Assembly (NCBI RefSeq): GCF_026151205.1
Contig: NC_087073.1
Span: 16,325,837 to 16,389,836 of the forward strand
Direction: 5' to 3'
Source of the DNA: Bolinopsis microptera
Taxonomy: Eukaryota > Ctenophora > Tentaculata > Lobata > Bolinopsidae
Length of the DNA stretch: 64,000 nt
The notes beneath the pieces were generated by a model that worked only from the letters and a program-made list of their open reading frames with translations, was not told the DNA's origin and did no database searches. Below, piece after piece: positions 45,919 through 55,259 of this stretch. The translations under genes were made by a program, and so were the position numbers. Position 1 is the stretch's first letter. Every line of letters starts with the position of its first letter.

Positions 45919-47031
45919 TTAATACTAATTCGTGCGTAAAATCAAATTCGCACGTGTGCACTCAATGCAGTTCTGGTCACGTACCGGTAACTTTAGTCTT
46001 TAACTTAAACTGTTTGGAAAACAGATGTGTACATGAAATATATTAATGTTTATCAGCCGGTAAAGTATTTGGAGGGAAAAATCTCACATACACCAGACGA
46101 AAAATTTGAATGATTGGAGTTACTTTTACTTATCATGTCTAAATATTAATAAGGTTTACTGGCTCAGTTTTTGAATGTATGGGAATGAAAATAATTTCAC
46201 TCGAATTTCGACAGATCTTATACTAACTTGACTGTACTTGTAGCAAACCGCATGACGTTTATTGATCATCAACTTTCAATAGTTCAAAGGTATTTTCATC
46301 CATAATTAATGATGACACATATATCTGTTAATGCTCGATACTTCATTCCGTGTACTATACAGTGTACACAATCATAAGACGCAAACTTGTGTTAACATAA
46401 ATATAATAACATAAATATAATAACATAAATAATAATAAGGTCTCGCTGCTTGTTAACTGTGGGGCGGTTTCTTTTTTGTTTATCACCCAGTCGTACAAGC
46501 TCCAATTCGTCTCATTACGTAGAGATGCTGTGCTGATAGACATTGCGGATGCTGACCATTATACGATAATGAGACTAACATATTTTTTCATTAAATGCCT
46601 AAATTATTAGCATTTAAAATATTTTCTGCTGACACGTGCATGCACGCGCGCTAAAACTCTTCTAACTCATCTAGAACAAGTAAAATTGCGGGAAACGATG
46701 GCGTGTCGACGTGTTAATATTTCAAATCTGATTAACGTTCCTTTACCTTATGTTCCGAACGTTAAATCTTTTAGCGAACGCGTTCACAAACTATTTTTAG
46801 TGAACGTTCCGTACGTTCACTACAACTAAGCCGGGTGTCTATCAAAGTAAATACTCATACTTTGACAATGACATCATATTTGCGGACCCTAATTCTTCCT
46901 AACAAAAACGTAGTCTGTGCTATCAGCTAGTTATAAGTGTCCAAGACTATAAATAATGTTTTTCTTCTATCCGCACCCCGGGATCGAGATGTAAGCCTTC
47001 TAACGAATTACCTTCAGCAGTTCGGTTCACG

Positions 47032-48397
47032 TACTGTAGTGCGACACGTACTCTAGTGCGACATGTACCCTAGTGCGAAACCTCCAAGATCGACACTGTC
47101 GCAGTAGAGTACGCTACCTGGATCGTAGTGCGACACGTACCCTAGTGCGACAGAGAAATTTCAAGGCCGACACTGTCGCACTACAGTGCGCTACCTGGAC
47201 TGTAGTGGCAGTGCGACACGAACTAAAGTGCGACAAAACACTTTACGCAATAAAAATTTGACTTTCCATTTTTAAGTTTTAATGACAAGAGTGTAGTCGT
47301 GTATGAGTAAATATGGGGTTAATTATAAAATCAAAGATTACAATCCACGAAGATTAGGTCCACGAAGATTAGGTCCACGAAGGCAATAGCACCGATCGTC
47401 TTAAAGTACTTCCGTACTGCTGAGTTCTCTGCGTTGTATTCCGGGACTAGGTCATGTTGCTGCATTTTCCTCCAAAGTGCTTGCTTGTGGTGGAAGAAGC
47501 ATCCTCTCTTGGTAGTATACAGGTTGTCTCCACAGCGTTTATCAGGGCTCTCTCGTAGTCACTCATGACAGATTGAGGGTCGACTCCAAAAGCAAGGAGC
47601 TCATCCAAGAGGGCTTCATAATGTCCAACAGCATCAGCAATTTGGTGTTTCGTAGGGAGGTCAGTATCGGAAGCTTTCCGTTTCATATGCTGCTTTGCTG
47701 TGTGGACAGAGTTTGCTGCAGGAGTAGGAGGGTGGGAATAAGTCTTCGTACTGGTCACTGTAGTGTCGTTCATCAGACTGAGACGTCCGGAGCAGATCTT
47801 CCCAGTGGATCGCCAGTAGGTCCTGTCGTCGCGCTTCTAATTATCCAGGCAGTAGCGGTATCCGTCGTGGATAACGTTTCTTGAACCAGTAGTGCGTCCA
47901 GGAATGGAGGTGATTGAAGAATACATGTTGATGTTGTTCGATGCTTTGGTAGAATCATCGTGACTTTATATATGGCCCAAGAATATGAACTTGTTATCCA
48001 AATCGGAGATATACCTTCATACGATACGTGTGATAGGAATGAGGATCATATGCTGCTTAAGAGTTACCCGGTGGATCACACACTGCATACGTGGCTTGAA
48101 CTGACCCGAAGGAATTGTGATCAGTGGATCACTTCGAAACACGTGATGTGAACCGACGAATCGTATTCGCAAGATCAATTCGAAATAAGTGACGTGAACC
48201 GACCCGACGAATCACTTAATGGTCCATAAGAAGGATAGGATGTGACCTGAGCTTGGAAATAAGTCAGGATATTTTGTCGCAGTAGAGTACGCTACCTGGA
48301 TGGTAGTGCGACACGTACCCTAGTGCGACAGAGGGTGTTTTTGTCGGACTTCGCACTAGAGTACGTGTCGCATTACAGTACGTGTCGCACTACAGTA
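47032..48397. mobile_element. Nested MULE-like DNA transposon (1.37 kb)
   Basis: Ends are inverted: TACTGTAGTGCGACACGTAC at 47032, and its complement ends at 48397. Subterminal GTGCGACACGTACCCTAGTG words recur at 47130 and 48300, with a CACTGTCGCA(C/G)TA motif around them. It interrupts the right arm of the giant foldback, where about 60 bp of the left arm's sequence is missing. It contains a broken Mutator-like transposase. No 9-bp target duplication was found. Confidence 0.7.
47340..47773 (-). pseudogene. MULE (Mutator-like) transposase fragment
   Basis: The minus-strand frame from 47773 reads KHQIADAVGHYEALLDELLA then VMSDYERALINAVE, the MULE core in which the aspartate of (D/E)xE precedes A-x-I-N-A. 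After a one-base frame change near 47520 it continues RGCFFHHKQALWRKMQQHDL, the family's G-C-F-F-H-x3-Q-x-L-W signature. Only about 140 codons survive of a normally 500-800 residue enzyme, and the N-terminal zinc finger and the C-terminal SWIM finger are missing. Upstream minus-strand sequence (47958-47773) may be more of it in another frame. It is inactive as written, though part of the break could be a sequencing error. Confidence 0.8.
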
Positions 48398-51300
48398 AGA
48401 TTACCCTTTCTCTGAGTAGATCTTGAAGTGAAAATCGTTTCCTATTTTACTTTTAGCGTTGATGTCGCTGAAAATTTCCGTGGTTTTTAGATTTGCCAAA
48501 AGCAAAAGTTCTTACTTCTTTCTGATCAAGGTATTCCATTAGCGTTGCATCACCATTAGCCTTAGGTAAAGGTATAAAATTCGATAACTGTTTTATCGTC
48601 TTATCGGTATCCGCATGATTTTCTGATCTAATTCTACCGGCCGAATGGCAAAGCGATAAACATTATTTTTCATAACACATCTGCGTTTTCCAACCAGTTT
48701 AAGTTAAACAAGGTTAACGGTGACCAGTCCTGTGGACAATGACATGGAGCCTATTACCTATGACTATAAATTTATAATAATGCAATTCACAGAATTGCAT
48801 TTTGACGTACTTTTGGGAGTACCAAAAGCGCGCAAACTAAATATATTTGACGCGCGAATCTGTTTTTGAAAGAAACTGATCAAAGTGAAAGAGAATCTAA
48901 TTTGTAATAACATCGCGCGGGGAATAATATTGGTCACGTACGTGTAATAATAAAACTATACTATAAGTATACGAATACCTAACGATTCCCTTAAAAATAA
49001 GGATAATCTATAAATCACTTTGGCGTGGGACTGGGAAGCTATTCTCGCACATAACTTACGAATCCAAAATTACTAGGTCTAGAGAAGGTTCCAAAATCAA
49101 ACCAGCAATGATAAGTTTATCTTATTGAACTTTAATTAACTTTAATTTTGAATCGACACCAATTCAAATTGAACGCTCGAGAGTCTGAGAAGAGGCCCCA
49201 GCTAGGGCATAGCGTACATATATTAAAGTATTAATATCCGTTTAACCTTAAAGTTAAATAGTCTGCCCATTTACGTTCAAGTCAACGCCCGTACGTAAAC
49301 GTTTGAATGCCTCCGGGCTCCGAGCGTTCATTTTAATGTCCGTTTTTAACTTTAAATGGATACAATGAGATAAAACTATGTTGTCGGAATTAGACAGTAA
49401 ATAAACAACAATGAATAAAAATAAGTCACTAGTATAGCAATAAGCAAATAATAATAAAATTATTGCTCCTTAATTCGTGAATTTTTCATAAGACGCAAAC
49501 TTGTGTTAACATAAATATAATAACATAAATATAATAACATAAATAATAATAAGGTCTCGCTGCTTGTTAACTGTGGGGCGGTTTCTTTTTTGTTTATCAC
49601 CCAGTCGTACAAGCTCCAATTCGTCTCACAGGGTGAGGCTGATGTCGATTGCGACAGCGCTTTCATTGGAAAACTCTGTAGTTCGGGTACCTCTCAACCG
49701 AAGTTGCTCCACCAAGAGACTGGACCGTCAGAATCTTGGCTAAAACTTGAGGCAGCGTCAGTAGAGAATAAGCCTCTTTTCTCTCGGTAGAACGTGTACT
49801 GCGAAATTAAAGTATCTTCTTCTTTGTTGCGCCGTCACACCACGTGTCCATGACATCTAGAAACTCCTTCCAGACATCCTGATTCGTGTGTTTATCATAT
49901 CCCTGATATATAAGCCGGGTGAACACAAAACCCTACTGAATGTAGGGGGGAATGGAGCTCGAGCCACCTTTTGTTGGCAAGACTAATCATATCGCTTTTA
50001 TAGTTTCAATTGCGAAAAGCAAAATTTGCTAACTTTAAGGTGAACAGATAATATTTGTAATAAATTACACCGATGAAACCAACAGGAATCTTAAGACTAT
50101 TGTCTGAAAATCTAAGCAAGACTATTATCGGCTCGAGAATTGAGCATAAATAGTCGACTTCTATCCAGAAACCTAGGAGAATCAGGGGACATCCTGTTGT
50201 CAATTTATGGGAGGTCGACTTTACTGCTTTGATCACAGACGTCCGATACAGCAGCAGAAGCGCAAGATCTGCTGATGAGCAATTCCGTCGGTCTGTACCT
50301 AATCAATGACGGCTAAACTAGGTAAATTTGCGCATGAACCTTTCAATATTATAGATTATACTTTTCCGAGCCACCGAATTGAGCCTGTATTGTTCTATGG
50401 CTGAGACCCATTGGATATCGGTTAGTAGCTGTCTGAAAACTATAAGCGTATTAATGGCTATTACAGTAGGCCCTCAACAGTTGAATACCATCCCCAAGCC
50501 AACAGTGATGATTAGTCGAAGCATAATGAAACTAGCCAAGTATTTAGCGAGACACAATGATGAACTGGCCGATCAAGCACTTTTTGGGATTCCCAGCATA
50601 AAATAACAACACCTGTCTCCAAACAGTTAAAGTTAAAGATTATAAACTTACCGTTGCCTAATTCTGAGAACATGGAACGCACACGTGCCAATATGATTTT
50701 ACGCGCGAATTACCCAGAATTAACTGAAACTGAATGCCGAAAGAGAATCTTATCGCGTCGCGCGGGGAATAATTTTGGTCACGTACATCATTTTGTGTTC
50801 CCTTTTAAATACAATTACCAGTGCAGAGAGTAGTTTCAGAAACGCAAATTCAACTTGCAAAGATTAATTTACCTGGGTAACCTCGCTCAGGCTTTTGCAT
50901 TTATTAAGTTAAACACATTGATTTAACATTGAACATATTATGGCGATTAAAAATATGTCTATAGCAGATAGGGCGGAATGACAGGTTTAGCAACGCCCAG
51001 GAATTATAAGCAGCAAATTCTGCTACTGCTAGTGCTATCAGTATCACGGAGAATCGAAGCAAATATTATAGTGGTACCGTGGCATGTCCATTCTGGGTCA
51101 GCGTTGTATATACTTATATATGTTGCATGGATAAGTCCCTGCTTGCTGTTGGCGTTGCTGCGGCGAGGCTGGCTGGAATAATTGTCGGAGAACTCTTTGG
51201 CTTCGTACTCTCTTCACTTCTTTCTCCGCACAAAACTGTTCAATCCGTGGGAGGCCCTATTATTCAAATAAAGTTCTGAACCCTCAATCAAGCGTTTAGT

Positions 51301-51764
51301 TCTAAAACTTTGGTAATGGAAATTGTAGTTTTGTAGCTTTTCTCATAACTATCGTCCTATCGAACTGATGATCAATAAACATCACGCGGTTTGCTACAAT
51401 CAAGTTAGTATAAGGAGTCGTTTACATATCAGCAGAGGGGTCTTCCAAATTGCAAATGATTACGATTGACCATATAATATTGTAATTTTGGCACAATAGC
51501 ACAATACTAATAGCGATACCCGGATTTAACATTTAAACAATTTGTAATCGTATTGCCATGCAGTGTTTGTGTAACTGTAGTACTAGTTGGTAATCGCTTT
51601 TCTTGTCAAAAAGTTAATATTTGTTTCCTTCGATAGTAAATTATTTTGTCCCAAATTCATATATTTTCTAATAATACAAAATTGTTTTTAGACCAATTAT
51701 ACAATGTCAATAAGTCATGTGGCATGTAAGGCGCCAAAGACAAATTGCTAAAAGGCTCGGCGCA

Positions 51765-52050
51765 ACTGCAGAAAACTGCCACTAACTGCCACAAACTGCC
51801 ACTAACTGCTACAAACTGCCACTAACTGCTACAAACTGCCACTAACTGCTGCAAACTGCGCGCGCAGTGCGTGGGCGCGATTGTAGCAGTTAGTGGCAGT
51901 TAGTGGCAGTTAGTGGCAGTTTGTAGCAGTTAGTGGCAGTTTGTAACAGTTAGTGGCAGTTTGTGGCAGTTAGTGGCAGTTTGTGGCAGTTAGTGGCAGT
52001 TTGTAGCAGTTAGTGACAGTTTCTTTGCACTTTGCTCCTCCTGTGTCGAG
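51765..52050. repeat. Right terminal tandem repeats of the giant foldback
   Basis: Mirror image of 39604-39840, including the GC-rich spacer (GCGCGCGCAGTGCGTGGGCG read with flanks) and ending GCTCCTCCTGTGTCGAG. It is longer than the left end because it has more units. Confidence 0.85.
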
Positions 52051-52061
52051 TACTGGTAGGT

Positions 52062-52187
52062 TTTGTAGCGCGATGCGTTACTATGCTATGTCGCGCCGCG
52101 CACTCAATGAGGCTTCTCACAGCTAGATCGGCGAGATGCACTACTGTGCCGCGCCGAGCTGCGATGAATTGACATCGTCAATTAATG
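52062..52187 (+). repeat. GC-rich repeat, right of the giant foldback
   Basis: Direct copy of 39063-39190. It is followed at 52184 by a GGTAGGTTATAAACCTAC hairpin, the tail block of the ~90-bp repeat. Confidence 0.65.
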
Positions 52188-52279
52188 GTAGGTTATAAAC
52201 CTACAAAGTAAATCAAAATGGTAACCAAAATGTCGCGCGCGAGCCAATTAGCTCTAGCTTTTTTGTCTGAATCGCTTGC

Positions 52280-52440
52280 ACCACTCGGCACAAGAGGACT
52301 ATAGTGCAAAGAAACTGCTAATAACTGCTGCTAACTGCTGCTAACTGCTGCTGCATGCTAACTGCTGCTAACTGCAGCAGTTAGCAGCCTGTCTTTACGG
52401 CGCAGCGCACGCCGCGCGCAACTGCTGCACATTACCTTAC
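52280..52440. repeat. Short relative of the giant foldback's terminus
   Basis: ACTCGGCACAAGAGGACTAT and AGTGCAAAGAAACTGC resemble the foldback's end (GGCTCGACACAGGAGGAGCC, then AGTGCAAAGAAACTG). Tandem TAACTGCTGC repeats and an inverted GCAGCAGTTAGCAGC follow. This is a small hairpin-only derivative. Confidence 0.6.
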
Positions 52441-54240
52441 AGATGTAAATTGCTCTAGCCAGAGCCCTCACGCTTGCACTTTGCATGAGTAGCGCGTGAA
52501 GCAAGCGCGTCACGCAGTACACAAAAATTGATGTGGCTATGTTGTATTGTGTGAAATTGAAAGCTGTAAACACAAAAATATAGAATTTAAAATTTGTTTC
52601 TCTAAAATTTGTATTTTAGAAAACTCTTCTTAGTCTACAAAAACTTTATATTTGTTGTCCATTTTCTTTAATTGAAGCGCGATGCACTACTGTGCCGCGC
52701 CGCGCATCTTCTCCCAACCACAACCTCGGAAGGATTGACATCGTAAATCAACCCCGTAAAGCAAATGAGCGTTGTTCACAACATTGCTTATTTAATTTTT
52801 GTTCTCACATGCCTTACCACATCACAATATTTTTTTTCCTGGCTTTGAAGTCCCCTTAGACTCTTTGAACATGGCCTTCAACACTCTCTCCAAGTACTAA
52901 TCCTTCTTCATACTCTACTAATAGATTTTGAATCTTGTAAGGGTACCCTTTACTTACATAATAATAATAATAATAATGTCCCTTGCCCTGCAAGCCCTGT
53001 TTCTTGATTATACAGCATTTATTTATCGTGTACTACATTGTAGTAGGTAATAAACATTTGTAGTAGTGTAGGGTTGTTTTAATTTCTTTTTGCTAGGTTT
53101 TATAATATTTATTTGTATAATTTGTGATTGTTTCTCCTGGTTTTCTTCCCTTGCGTAGCAAGCCCTGTCTCTTGTAAAAACAACCTCGAAAGATTTGTAG
53201 ATACACATAGTCTCTACACCTTTACCCTCTGGTCCCTAGGGTCAGCTGATCCCGGGCCAGAGGAAAACTACCGACTGCCAAGGTTTGACGCCTAGGCAGT
53301 CGAGACCTCTTATTGAGACCCTTTATAATAATAATAAATTAATGTTATTTTGATACAGCACCAAAAGGTTAAATAATTTAAATTTAACCCTTATGCTCAG
53401 CTGTAAAAGATACCTAAATGACAGTAGAGATCGTGCATCTCGCCTTGGACTGGAATTAAAAACGGAAGTTTATAGCTACAAGTTAAATCCTGACTAAATA
53501 AGGCAGAAACACCTTTAACAAGAAGATATCCAAGAAAGGTTAGCAGGTTTTCTAACAAAACATATGAAAAATAGATGATGACCACAAGAAATCTATGTAT
53601 GAGACTCCAAATATATATAACTCCAAATATACAAACAATCTGAATACTTCAATATACAATACAAAATTATTAAAAAAGCTTACTGCAGAACAGTAACTGA
53701 TGTTACAGAAAATCTAATACAGTCATGTCAAATTATCTGGGCAACATATAAGTCTAGAGACGGTGAAATAAACAGAGTAGAAGAAGATGCTAAAATACTT
53801 GAGACAAAATACAAAGAATAAGGCAGCTTTCTCCTGGGTGCCAACCCAAAAAATGTTGGTGTCCCGGGATAGAGCCTCCTTTTCTGACCTACACTAAAAT
53901 TTTGTTGGCAATTTTGTTACATTGCATGAATACTATACAAATTAAAGGAAATTTAACTGTCCTCTCAAAATTAATATAAGTTTTGGGTTGTACATAACAT
54001 GCCGAATTTTTCATATAATATTTGGACTTATATTTTTCAATTCTGTGGCATGACGATGAAAATCTTAAAAGTAACTGGCTACAATGAGCATTTTATTAAC
54101 TAAATTGATTGAAATAAACAATAAATAGTATCGATCGAAAACTTTAATTTCTAACGGACTATTATAGAAACCCACCAAACAAATTTCACCCTGCCAAAAT
54201 GTTTTAAAACATAAATACTTTGGTATAAAATTCAAACATA
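52441..54240. other. Intergenic repeat debris
   Basis: No gene recognised. Includes a GCGCGATGCACTACTGTGCC relative (about 52675), AAT microsatellites (about 52960 and 53325) and a block 53215-53335 containing CCCTAGGGTCAGCTGATCCC followed by (TAA)n, which looks like the 3' tail of a non-LTR element. Frames at 53023-53585 lack known motifs. Confidence 0.35.
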
Positions 54241-54261
54241 GTCTGCCCACGATAAGGGGCC

Positions 54262-54312
54262 ATAATTGTTTCAATTATGTAACTGTATAGAATTATTATT
54301 ATTATTATAAAA
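54262..54312 (-). repeat. Uninterrupted copy of the 55260 insertion site
   Basis: On the minus strand this reads TTGAAACAATTATGGCCCCT, the sequence that the transposon at 55268-57529 splits. It provides the empty site for that insertion. An inverted match continues into the AAT-rich sequence at 55217-55266. Confidence 0.7.
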
Positions 54313-54640
54313 TTCAAGATCTAAACAGTTACTACACTTCAAATATCCTATAAAAATGTTCAATTAAAATTCTGTGGCAAAGAAATGGAACACATTTTCC
54401 GACCTATTATGGTAAAATCATCACATCTCAAGCTGTGGAATGGTAGTTTATTTCATTCCTACATCAATTGAAAAAAAGTGCTGTTTCTTCTCAATATAAC
54501 TTAACCCTCTATTTTACCTAAAACTATATCTGACACTTCCCAAAAATCGCCTGAGTCCACTTTAGTAGACACAGTCTTCTGACTTCTAGAATTCTTTTTT
54601 TTTCGGACACCCTCACGAGTTGCCCCTCACGAGGGGGATG

Positions 54641-55123
54641 CAGTGGCGTAACGTTGCCTGTTGGCGCCCCCACCGAAAATGTGCCCCCTGTTGGCGCCCC
54701 CTGTGGGTGCCCCCTGTTGGCGCCCCCTCCCCTTTTGGCGCCCATTTAAAAAAAGACAAATTGGGTGATTTTAGAGGATACGCCGGTAAAATCTCTTTGA
54801 AAGTGTGTTTCTAGAGCAAAACGCCCAGTTTTACTATTACCTCAGTTAAGTTTTTCTAAATTGTCCCACATTAAAACAACGATTTTGTGCCCCCCAAGAT
54901 TGCCTGCTGTGCGGGGTCAGCAGGGCCCTTTCTTAACTGAGGCACTAGCAAAACTGTGCATTTTACTCTAGAAACACACTTTTTTAAAGATTCTACCGGC
55001 GCACCCTCTAAAATCACCTAATTTTTACAATCTTAGGAAGGCCAAGGGGCACCAAAAGGGGAGGGGGTGCCAACAGGGGGCGCTTTCTCAGTGGGGGCGC
55101 CAACAGGCAACTTTACGCCACTG
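54641..55123. mobile_element. Foldback MITE with CAGTGGCGTAAC ends
   Basis: Both ends read inward CAGTGGCGTAA(C/A)GTTGCC followed by TGTTGGCGCCCCCAC. The whole 483 bp is roughly palindromic, with paired blocks ACCGGC / GCCGGT and TAGAGGATACGCC / AGGGTGCGCC. Fragments of the same family are at 15240-15420 and 16139-16706. It has no coding capacity; frames at 54524-54814 are read through it. Confidence 0.7.
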
Positions 55124-55259
55124 GTGGAGGGTATCTAACCATATAATAGTTAGCTAATGAACAATTACCTGTATTTGATAATTTATGAGTGACCTTTTAA
55201 AAACTTAATCAAATTAATTATAATAATAATAATTTTATACAGTTATACAATTGAAACAA

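Larger units (their letters stand above)
39604..52050. mobile_element. Giant foldback transposon (12.4 kb) with multi-kilobase inverted arms
   Basis: The two ends are inverted copies starting CTCGACACAGGAGGAGC and followed by tandem ACTGCCACTAACTGC repeats. Inside, about 40935-45350 is inverted against 51275-48406 and 47028-46880. Examples: GAACGCGTTCGCTAAAAGAT words, the 'GGCGTTGCTAAACCTG' block at 41316 against 50980, and the frame at 43765-43998 matched by 49590-49790. Left-only segments are 39841-40934, about 41990-42690, and 43266-43682. The arm identity looks high by eye. Paired open frames on the two arms (41731-41964/50379-50606, 41147/51079) have no known domain. The centre (45350-46880) holds more rearranged pieces. 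It belongs with foldback or MULE-type elements by structure. Its mobilising transposase is not evident. Confidence 0.75.

Noticed and set aside
41731-50606. Paired ORFs on the two foldback arms as conserved genes
   Set aside because: The arms are near-identical inverted copies, so shared frames are not evidence of selection, and no domain is recognisable.
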